Positions 55,711 through 64,000 of a stretch of 64,000 nt of DNA are shown here, piece by piece. Below the pieces are notes generated by a model. It saw nothing but the letters and a program-made list of their open reading frames with translations, was not told where the DNA came from and did not search any database. The stretch is taken from NCBI GenBank assembly GCA_003013855.2, contig ML058552.1, positions 248,001 through 312,000 on the forward strand, read 5' to 3'. This stretch comes from Liriodendron chinense. Taxonomy: Eukaryota > Streptophyta > Magnoliopsida > Magnoliales > Magnoliaceae. The position numbers were made by a program, and so were the translations under genes. Position 1 is the first letter of the stretch. Every line of letters starts with the position of its first letter.

Positions 55711-56403
55711 CTAAGAAGTCAATTTACGAAATGTTCAAAGAATCGCTTTTTGACTTTCTACAGTGGACGTGGGAATAATCTCAGGAAGTTTCAGTGATTT
55801 GATGGAGGCACAAACTCCAACAGGATACGCCTGTTGGATCAATACCCACATGATATCCAGCCTTGCTTGATTTTTGGGCCAGCATGTTGGAGTGGGGTCC
55901 ACAAAAGTCACACGTTGTTGTGCACCCACGCATCCTCCTTCCAGTTGCTAAGATAACCTATGGTTAATTTGCCCCTTTTTTTTTATTGAAAAATGATCCA
56001 GACAAAGTAGAAATGAGAATCACATCAGGTGGACCCTGTATCCTTCACTTTCACAATTCCAAATCACAAGTGGGGCCCACTCTTAATATGATGGGCCCAC
56101 AAAGAGCCTGCTGCTTTTCAAACCGCTTCAGTTGGGCCAGAAATGGTTTCTATCACGTGCCCAATAGGCAATCATTCGGGCATCGATTCACCATTTTATT
56201 GTGATAACCGTGTCATCCAAACGCGACACAACGAATACGGATGACATATTTTATTATTCAGACATATTCATATACAACCATGCACAGCACCATACTAAAG
56301 TACAACTACCATTTTATTAAGAAGCCCAGAGCAGCTACTTGAACACGAGCGTCACACCATCAGCTACCAGACAGTCTATCTCAACCGTCCATTCTCGCGA
56401 TCT

Positions 56404-56957
56404 TCATGGTAATGTATAATCTGCAAAACGAACGATCAATAACTAAAATTAGAAAGACCCATCAACCCAAATCACAAAACCAACATGATCAAATCAAGAA
56501 AACCAAAAACAAACACGTCCCACTAGTGGGCCTGGGTTTTCTCTGGGCCCACTAAAAATTTCAATTTTGATTGGCGCAACGCCCAACACATTGAGATCAG
56601 TGGCCCACCTCCACACTTGAGCCCAACAGGCCGGTCCTCGAGATTGCATCGCTTGGGAATGGTCACAGCCACTTCCGGCTTGGCCCCGACGCTCTTCGCG
56701 GTCTGAGAGAGCATGACAGCGCACAGGCAGCTCGGGTTCTTGCCCATTCTCTTCACTTGAAGGCAGCAGCGATCCGAGACGTCGGCTTTCTCATCTTGTG
56801 CAGCTAATGCGCATGGGGCGAGCTTGTATGCCTCTCTCTCAACGGGAGCTCTGCCACACTCGCCGGCTCCATGGGCCTCCTCAAATCCAGCTAGGCCCAC
56901 AAGCACAAGAAGCCCAAAGCAGAAGAAATACTTCATTGAAGCTGCTCTCTCACCCAC
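56404..56957 (-). CDS. Secreted non-specific lipid-transfer protein (two exons)
   Basis: Exon 1 is 56609-56957 and exon 2 is 56404-56420, with a 188-bp GT-AG intron. Together they encode 121 aa. Read unspliced, exon 1 runs on into an unrelated tail; splicing instead gives KCGDYTLP and a stop, the ending I associate with this LTP-like group. A hydrophobic signal peptide (KYFFCFGLLVLVGLAGF) precedes the mature part, which starts near AGECG. The eight-cysteine motif is complete: C, C, CC, CLC, C, C. Four disulfides would hold a hydrophobic pocket for lipids in the apoplast. Start choice: ATG 56957 lies only a few bases from the expected transcription start, so Met8 (56936) is more plausible. The last coding exon is 17 nt. 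Expression pattern cannot be read from the sequence. Family assignment is firm; the subgroup is less certain. Confidence 0.93.
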
Positions 56958-56989
56958 TGCAATGCACTAACACTCCCATACAACTGATA

Positions 56990-56997
56990 TTTATATA
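56990..56997 (-). promoter_or_regulatory. TATA box of the lipid-transfer protein gene
   Basis: TATATAAA on the minus strand. Transcription would start near 56963, which favours the second ATG (56936) as the start codon. Confidence 0.75.
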
Positions 56998-56999
56998 AA

Positions 57000-57600
57000 A
57001 ATTCCACCAAGAAATGCACTTGCACTGAACGTCCACTTAGCCCATATTGGAGGCAGCACTAGTAGGGAAAGTACAATTTTTATTCAGAGGCCATTGCGGC
57101 AAACTGTTTTTGGTTCATCTCCATCTGGACCGTCCATCAATTGGACCCTACCATAGATGGCCCAGAAGAAAAACCATACCAATCAGGCAATTCTAGCTGC
57201 CCCAGAATCCATCAATTGGACAGTGACCCTGGATGGAATGCAGTATGGAACCCATGATCGATGATACAATCCTGGCTGTCTCATATGTGTCCTTAGAACG
57301 GACGGCAAAAGTCCATTGAGTTCCGGTCTGTGTGATTCTTGCACTACATGCCATCCAAAGCAGATACCACCAGATGGATGGTCCAAATTTCTCACAGGGA
57401 CCCAGTTTATGGTAGTTGGGTTGCAAAAGAGGGAGGCCTGGTTCGTCTAAACGAACCGGAAAGCTCCTCATTTCTCTACTGAGAGAGTTGGGTGTTTTTT
57501 CATTCCAGAACAAATGAAAGTGGGATAATGTGCAGCTGTTCTGAGGTAGGGATGACGTGGTAAGAAGAACATCTCTCTCATGGTGGGAAAGTTGATATAA
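57000..57600. other. Upstream region of the LTP gene, dispersed repeat
   Basis: Contains phrases such as 'ggaccgtccatcaattggac' and 'caattggacagtgaccctgg' that recur elsewhere. Overlapping minus-strand ORFs (70 and 106 aa) have no domain. Confidence 0.45.
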
Positions 57601-58230
57601 TTGTATTGAATGCTAAAAATGAAATTACAATACATATAAATCATAAACTAAATTCCTAAGTAGGTAGAGCATAGACTCCAACTCAAACTAAAACTCTCGG
57701 AAATCCCGCCTTCCTATAAATAATAAACTTACAATTTATAGAATTCTCTCGATCCTATTAGAACTTATGGTTTTTGGCAAAAAAATAGAAAGTTTTCAAA
57801 CGGGCCTAACCATGTTGTTCTACTAATTATTCTAAGCCCTTTTCATGTTGGGCACGACTTGTAAAACCCTATGAATCAAAAGATATGATCGAAACAAAAC
57901 TTACTATAAATAAGTAAAATTGAAAAAAAAAATAGCTCGGCTAATGACCGTCGATCTACTCGAACTCTCGCAATTTCAGCTTGCGCAACTCGGCATAGCA
58001 GGGTTGGTTGACTAAAGTACCTTAAGCTACCCCAAAATCATATATTATACGTCCAAAAACTCATTCCAAATTGCAAGATAAGACCATTTTACGGTCCTAA
58101 TGGTCCGGATCACTTCTGACCCCGATCCCGACCCCGATCGATCTTCTTTTGGCCCATCAAGACTATAAAATAGTCAACGACCCGCTCTACATCATCCAAT
58201 TTCTCAACAACGTTTGTAGCATAGGCTTAT
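57601..58230. repeat. Unclassified dispersed-repeat-like sequence
   Basis: 'cctataaataataaacttac' and 'gaccccgatcccgaccccga' are reminiscent of non-autonomous plant repeats. No ends, ORFs or target duplications were found. Confidence 0.3.
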
Positions 58231-58560
58231 TTTACAATGTGGTGCATGGACCCCACTGTAATGCATCCCCCTCCGTGTTCTCCTTGTATTGAAGGATCAG
58301 GCTGATCCAAGACTCAGGTGGGCCACACCATCACATGGGGTAATGGTGTGGCCCACCTAAATTTTTTCATTGGCTTATTTTCAAGGGTGCCTATTCATTT
58401 TGGTGGGAAGCATCTCTTGAATGGATTGGATGGCAGATACAGTACATGGTTGGCCCACAGACGATGTGAAAGGTTTTAATGGTGAGCGTCCCAATCCTAA
58501 CTATATCTTGTGGTGTCACCCACTTGTATTTTGGATCCACTGGTTCTGGGATTACCTTGT
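58231..58560. mobile_element. Foldback-family fragment
   Basis: Contains 'ggtgcatggaccccactgta', 'gtgtggcccacctaaatttt' and 'aatggtgagcgtcccaatc', phrases of the GGGCCCAC family. Truncated. Confidence 0.45.
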
Positions 58561-58619
58561 GAAATTGAAGGGCTAAAACTCATAGGGAATGAATGTGTGC
58601 CTTGTTAAACTCCCTCGAA

Positions 58620-59000
58620 CTCAGTCTTTTAGAACAACTGGTTATTTGACATTGGATTAGAGCGGAAGGTCATGTGTTCGAATCTGCTCCACCTAGAGGA
58701 CTTCATAGAAATTTAATAGATTTTGAATTCTCAACTATTATCCGACGGATCTGGGCCATTGCGTTTTATAGATTCAATCAACAGTTTCGTAGATCCTAAT
58801 GATGATGTTGCAATTTGCTCGCTGAACAATTCAGAAATCAACGTCAATCTTATTAACAAACCACCAACCAATTACGCAAATTAGGATTTTCTAGAATTTG
58901 TTTTCTCTTTAAATAGTTGTTTGAAATTATTGTTAAACATTCTCCCTTTGATTAATAAAATTTTGGTTTTTGCTTATCTTCTTCATGGATTCAAAGACTT
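58620..59000 (+). mobile_element. Possible LTR-like fragment
   Basis: 'attggattagagcggaaggt' followed by 'tgtgttcgaatctgc' resembles sequences next to retroelement primer sites. 'tctctttaaatagttgtttg' and 'ttgattaataaaatttt' downstream look like an LTR core promoter and poly(A) site. Weak evidence. Confidence 0.25.
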
Positions 59001-59700
59001 TTAGTTGAGGAGTCTCAAAATCTTCATGAATTCAGAGTGTTTATCCGTGAGAGAGACAGTGATCAATCTCACCATGTACTATGCCTATGTCAGATCAACC
59101 AATTAATATACTCTCACATGGGCTTCATATTAATAGACGAACACACACCGGCTCTCAGTTACACTCATACCCGGACCATGTCAGGCGGGGCTTAAGTATC
59201 TATTGGGCCTACACAACCCATTACTAATAAAATGCATGTGCAAGTCACGTGGAAGGATGCAATGTTTTGAATAATCATCTCCTAGCCAAAATTTTATCTT
59301 GGTCCACTCATTAGGTGAGCTGCAATGGTGTGAGGAAAAGGATTCTGGTAGGGGATAATAATAAATAAAAAAAGAAAACTATGGTCTACATTCATGTAAT
59401 CTTGAGGCCTACTTGTTAGAACTTTTAGTGGGAAGGGAGGAATCATAGTGTCCTGATTCATCTAAGTCCGTCCAAGCAGGGATCGAACAATAGTTCAATC
59501 AATCTAAGTTGTTGATATCTAATATAAGAACCCACTGTGTGTGGGAGATCTTCCAAATTGGAAGATGTTGGACCTTTCAATCAATGGCATGCCAAACAGA
59601 TCATGGTTCAGAAAGTAAGGAAGAAAGGATAAATATTAGATGGCTAGGATCTTCTAATCTAGGAGCTGTCTTAGACATCCACCAAAAACAAAGAACAACC
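59001..59700. other. Intergenic, no gene
   Basis: No domain-bearing ORF. Ends against a foldback-family fragment at 59700-59885 ('tatggcccacctaagccatg', 'cagtgggcccatgg'). Confidence 0.45.
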
Positions 59701-60014
59701 ATCCAAAAAAAAATCCCATTTTAATGGGTGGGTATCCACTCTTGACTGTTGTCTATGGTATGGCCCACCTAAGCCATGGATAGGTTTGATTTTTAGATTC
59801 ATGCCCACTATTAAAGGCTGCATCTAATTGATGGTGTGGATGTGCAACACAAGTTACAGTGGGCCCATGGAGCTTGTTCTCATGGTACCTCTACACACAT
59901 GCACCCCAATTCAGAAATATACTACATAGAAAAGTACAAAAATAACTGAAAAAAATAAAATCTAATGAATACCCTCAGATGGTCCAAGTCTTTCCAAGTT
60001 TGGGTACTCTTCTT

Positions 60015-60537
60015 GGGAGTGAATTAGGTGTTACCGTGGAAATAGCTTAGTGGGTGTTACCCTAACCGTGTGGGGCCTACCTTGATGTATGTTTCGTATA
60101 ACGACACCGTCCATCTGTTTTTTCATCTCATTTTAGGACGAGATCTCAAATCATAAGAAGATACAAACCTCAAGTGGACCATATCAATAGAAACGATGAT
60201 GACTAAATATTAAAAACTTTCCGTGGTTCACGAAAGTTTTAGATCAATCTAATCTTTCTAATTTCCATTAAAACAGATCTTCTTGACATCAACAGGTTGG
60301 ATTGCAAATAAACATTAAGAAAACATTACAATGGACCCTTTGGAAATTTTAACTGTGAGGCACTCAATCACCACTGTTTCCTGTGGTGTGGTCCACCTGA
60401 GATTTGGATCTACATAAATTCTGGTATCCCATCCTAAAATTGTAAAATTGTATGGAGAAAGCGGATGAACGGCGTGGATATACATAAAATCATCAAAGTG
60501 GGCCCCACGGTAGGGGTAACACCCAATTCGCGCTCTT
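60015..60537. mobile_element. MULE-type foldback MITE
   Basis: Left gggagtgaattaggtgttac, like the TIR at 25340. Right, complemented, gagcgcgaattgggtgttac. 'gtgggtgttaccctaaccg' and 'cggtaggggtaacaccc' extend the TIRs. Target duplication unclear. Confidence 0.75.
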
Positions 60538-60982
60538 TGTTCTTATAGATGTGGTCTTATCTTTGCGTATATTAATGGAATGATTGGTGCAGGGGCCACT
60601 CCCATTCTCATTCTGCATTGTCTTGAAATGGTCCAAAACTCTACCCACCTAACTTTATATGATCATTATCCATGTATTTTTGTGCTCTTTAGATACTTGT
60701 CCACTGGCTTCTGAACATCTGAGTTGTCAAACATCTGAGTTTTCAACATCTAGTGTTGAATGGTCTAGATCAACGTCCACCATCTCTAAATAGTCAGATT
60801 GCTGTTGATGTACTTTTTGAATGGTCCAAATTATTGTCCATAGTTACTTCTTCTTGAAAGTATTTCTGTCATTTTAAGAAATAAGTTTTATTTGGATTTA
60901 ACCGAAAGTGGTTAAAATTTTTTGGGTTTTCCATCCGGGGATTGCCTGTGACACCAGGTACACAGATATCTCTGTGCCCAGA

Positions 60983-61380
60983 GCTGTGTGGGGTCCGCAG
61001 AGATGTCTGTGACAAATCTACTCCGTCCATCTGTTTTGAAAGACCACAATAGAACAGTATTCTCCAAAACTAAGATGGGCCACACCAACAAAACAATGGG
61101 AACAGCAACTTCCACCGTTGAAACCTCCCTGGAGCTGACCATGATGTTTATATTCCATCAAAACCGTTCATAGAATTATTACCAATCAGATAAACTGTAG
61201 GAATAAATATCATCCTGATAAATTAAAAAAAAAAACTTCTTTCACCACCAAGCATTCAATATCCACTTTTCGTGGCCCACATGAATTTTGTATCTGCCTG
61301 ATTTTTAAAATCCTGTCCTATTGTGGCCTTTCAAAACAGATGGACGGAGTGGATTTTTTACAGACATCTCCTAACACAGC
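60983..61380. mobile_element. Foldback MITE, diverged subfamily
   Basis: Ends 'gctgtgtggggt...agatgtctgt' and the complement 'gctgtgttaggagatgtctg', with 'actccgtccatctgttttga' present at both ends in inverted orientation. Interior AT-rich. Confidence 0.7.
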
Positions 61381-61799
61381 CCAATCCACCCCATTTCTAT
61401 CAGGCAAACCAAAAATAAAAAAAAAAGGGAGGGAGCGTTCTGTAAAAATCCTTCTATCTTTTTGGAAAGGGATTTTATGGGATACAGTGCCCCACAATCC
61501 TTAGTTTTCATTCGAATTCATGTTCTCATTGGTGTGAAGCTATGCCCTCTAAATCATTTTCCATTGATGATCCTAGCGTTTGAATATCGGATTTGAATAT
61601 GAACCGATAAAAACTAACCTTTTAATTTTCCTAATTTACCTTCATGCACGATCATCCTTTAAAAAAAAAAAAAAAAAAACGTTTGTTAGGATTGCCCCTA
61701 CAGCATAGAATCTAGACTATTAATGGTTCAGATCATCATATAGGATGCAATGGACGGGTGAAAATACAGCTGCACACAGTAGCTAAGCTACGGTAGGCA

Positions 61800-62290
61800 C
61801 CTAACCTATTAAAACACCTCTGGCCCCACTATGATATGCGCAATTGAAATCCGATCCGTCCATCATGATTTACAGTTCATGTTAGGACGTGGCTTAGACA
61901 ACTAGGCTGATCCAGAACTCAAGTTGACCACACCAGAAGAAACAGCGGCAACGAGATGTCCACCGTTCAAACCTTCTTAGGGACAACGGAAGTTTTCAAT
62001 AAGGCTAAAATTGCCTTTTTCCATTCATCCTGGTGTGACCCACCTTAGATGGCATATTAACGCTTCTGTATGTCCCAGGAAGGCTTCAATGCTGGGGTTC
62101 CCAACCCATTGTTCCCTCCGGTGTGGCCCACTAGATTTTTGGATCGGCCTAGTTTTCGGAATCAAGGCCTAAGATCAGCTGGTGAAAATGATGAACGGAG
62201 GGGATATCACAGATAAATGTCATGAACCCCACATAGCTAATTTTGGCACGGGCTATCTGTAATAACCGTGACTAGGATCCCACAGCCCGC
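61800..62290. mobile_element. Foldback-family element, diverged
   Basis: 'ctggccccactatgatatgc' with 'gatccgtccatcatgattta' on the left is mirrored by 'aaatgatgaacggaggggat' and 'atgtcatgaaccccacatag' on the right. Confidence 0.55.
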
Positions 62291-63185
62291 GGTTTGCTAA
62301 TCCCGCCATCCTTCGTGTGCCGTACAAATCCATAATGCACGTGTCATATTGTGGGAGCCTATAATCATGTCATTCCACGCTGTCAACGTAGCACACGTAT
62401 GCAAGATCCAAGCCGTCCGTTCAGATGGATGCATTTCTGTCATATAACGTCTGACTCATCAGATCGACTGGACCAGCTCAATTTGGTAAGGACATCTACA
62501 TGGTTGGACCCATGTAGATGAATGGCTTGGATCTCTTAGTTAGGACATGGATTGGCATGTAGAAGCAAGCTCCCATATACAACAGTCCTGAAAATCAATC
62601 CGAGTCAACTCAGTCCCTAGTTAACTCACTGAGTTTCAAAACAATGACTAGGATATTTTAACAAATATGAAAACCAAAAAAAAAAAAAAAGATTGAACAG
62701 GATGCCGTTTCTCCACCATTTCCACCCCAAATCAGCATTCATCAGAATTGAAACACGGCCAATGCTCGCTTTCGCAGAATGGCATCCCAACGGCCTGCCT
62801 AACTTAAACAAGTTCATCACTGACGTGCATTTTCAATCATGCCCAGCACATCAAAATCAATCCTACTTGTTTCAGCATCCCACGCAGAAACAAAAACAGT
62901 TTCGTAAGTGTTTGGCTGATTCCAGTTCACCGTCGCAACCAAATCCGTTAGCCATCCAAACAAGGATTCATTTTCAAATCTCCCATCTGCTAAATGATAT
63001 CTATTATATGAAAAGAATAACTCAGCTATACAGATACAGTGTAGTTGGTTTCTAGAAAACCAGTTTCAGCTCCAAACTAAAACAAGATCGGATTCCGAAA
63101 TGCACATGAATCCATTAAAAACTGCACTCAACTCGCTAAAAACAAGAATTAGAATTGTACCGGTGAACTTGAGTGGCTCCACAAA
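62291..63185. other. Region 3' of the RopGEF exon
   Basis: Its right part probably includes the RopGEF 3' UTR. No separate gene; the 120-aa ORF at 62693-63055 has no recognisable domain. Confidence 0.45.
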
Positions 63186-63674
63186 TCAGTCACGCATGGG
63201 AGGACTGGTGATTCCTTTCCTATTCTCCAAACTCTCTGTGTAAGTTCTAGGGGCCGGAGCAACTGGAACCGCACTCCGAATGGGATCTGATGCATCAACG
63301 GGATTGCTACCATTCTTCCCTTTAGTCTCAACTCCCAAATAATCCGTCAGGACTTTCTTTACTCCGAACCCGCGATTGTGGGGTTTGTTGTTGATGAACG
63401 GGGACCGATCTACACTTGCGGGGCTGACCAGTGGGGCCGGCGAGAAGCTTGGCGTGGTGAAAGCTGTTGTGTAGGGAGTGCTCGAGACGGGCACTGAATA
63501 TGGGATCGAGACTCTCTTGTGGGCAATTACGCTGACTGTAGGGATTGATGAGAACTGATCGGAGTGTTTGGTCAGGTCGTCGACATAGAGTAGATCATCG
63601 ATGCGGGCCATAATGTTGAATGCCATACTTTCCAAAACTCTAGAATAGCTTTCTAGGATGGATTTCCCAACATC
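63186..63674 (-). CDS. ROPGEF: RopGEF, last coding exon (partial gene)
   Basis: The exon follows an acceptor (tttgttcag, ending at 63675) and encodes about 162 residues to a TGA. It begins DVGKSILESYSRVLESMAFN and continues IMARIDDLLYVDDLTK, the C-terminal end of the PRONE domain. That domain lets RopGEFs exchange GDP for GTP on plant ROP GTPases at the plasma membrane. The rest is the variable tail, rich in Ser, Pro and Thr, with RGFGVKKVLTDYLGVETK, a stretch I associate with this family. In RopGEFs this tail is generally taken as autoregulatory and a target of receptor-like kinases. Upstream exons lie beyond 64000. Exact family member cannot be told. The acceptor region is tandemly duplicated (63640-64000). 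Confidence 0.9.
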   Translation of the reverse strand, partial: DVGKSILESYSRVLESMAFNIMARIDDLLYVDDLTKHSDQFSSIPTVSVIAHKRVSIPYSVPVSSTPYTTAFTTPSFSPAPLVSPASVDRSPFINNKPHNRGFGVKKVLTDYLGVETKGKNGSNPVDASDPIRSAVPVAPAPRTYTESLENRKGITSPPMRD

Positions 63675-64000
63675 CTGAACAAATAAATAAAAAATCAAGA
63701 ACATTAATAGCAGTTTAGGGAAAGTTTGGCTGCACCAAATATCATGAAATTTCATGATTTATCAGTCTAGTTTGATGCAAATTTTCATGATATTTCATGA
63801 AATATAGTGTAAAGTTTTCTAGAATGGATTTCCCAACATTCTGAAAAAATAAATTAAAAAAAAAAAAAATCAAGAACATGAATAGCGGTTTAGGGTTGTG
63901 TTTGGTTGCACCAAATGTAATTTCATGATTAATCAGTTTAACTTGGTGCAAAAGTTCAAGGTATCTCATGAAAAAACTTCTTTAAAAAAATCAAGAACAT
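63640..64000 (-). repeat. Tandem duplication at the RopGEF exon acceptor, with MITE copies
   Basis: 63645-63800 and 63815-63985 repeat in order: exon start (ggatttcccaacat, plus strand), acceptor, A-rich run, 'tcaagaacat', and a copy of the 'gcaccaaat..tcatgattaa' MITE. 'tcaagaacat' starts at 63695, 63870 and 63991, so a third unit may begin at the window edge. The second unit reproduces the acceptor and about 26 nt of exon. Confidence 0.8.

Noticed and set aside
58650..58720. tRNA-like 'tgtgttcgaatctgc' motif
   Set aside because: No cloverleaf could be drawn; more likely part of a retroelement-like fragment.
62693..63055. 120-aa plus-strand ORF
   Set aside because: Lies opposite the RopGEF 3' region, low-information composition, no domain.

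Overview
The window is nuclear DNA of a flowering plant. Its protein-coding genes have GT-AG introns, TATA boxes and plant-specific products, and most of the sequence is transposon-derived. A very abundant family of GGGCCCACC-ended foldback elements makes me suspect a magnoliid-type genome, but that is recollection and not proof. No bacterial, CRISPR or rRNA features were seen.

Layout. Positions 1-10,950 are a repeat graveyard. They hold two of the three copies of an old segmental duplication (copies at 1-1,088, 2,935-7,105 and 23,570-26,690). They also hold several MITEs, a dead Ty1/copia 3' half, and a solo gypsy LTR with a perfect 5-bp target duplication inside the copia LTR. Positions 10,956-22,007 are a complete, young Ty3/gypsy element of the Tat lineage on the minus strand. 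It has 1.13-kb LTRs differing at 13 sites plus one indel, the target duplication TCGGG, and an intact 1,842-aa Gag-Pol. Between pol and the 3' LTR it carries an antisense gene with its own TATA box that reads as three spliced exons (667 aa). Positions 22,013-42,400 contain no gene I can support. They hold MULE, hAT and Harbinger-type MITEs, an RTE LINE remnant, copia LTR fragments, AT-rich DNA and tandem repeats.

Host genes lie in the right third. A five-exon plus-strand gene (CDS 42,727-45,785) encodes a 179-aa plant-specific protein ending in RGNWWQGSLYY. A single-exon minus-strand gene (50,148-51,674) encodes a GT4-type glycosyltransferase. A two-exon minus-strand gene (56,404-56,957) encodes a secreted lipid-transfer protein. 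The last coding exon of a RopGEF (63,186-63,674, minus) runs off the right edge, with a tandem duplication at its splice acceptor. A small tRNA-type SINE with an 18-bp target duplication lies 3' of the five-exon gene's stop, in what may be a 3' UTR intron.

The host genes show no sign of acting in one pathway: they differ in strand and lie several kb apart with MITEs between them. The strongest system-level observation is the antisense, intron-containing gene in an otherwise intact retrotransposon.
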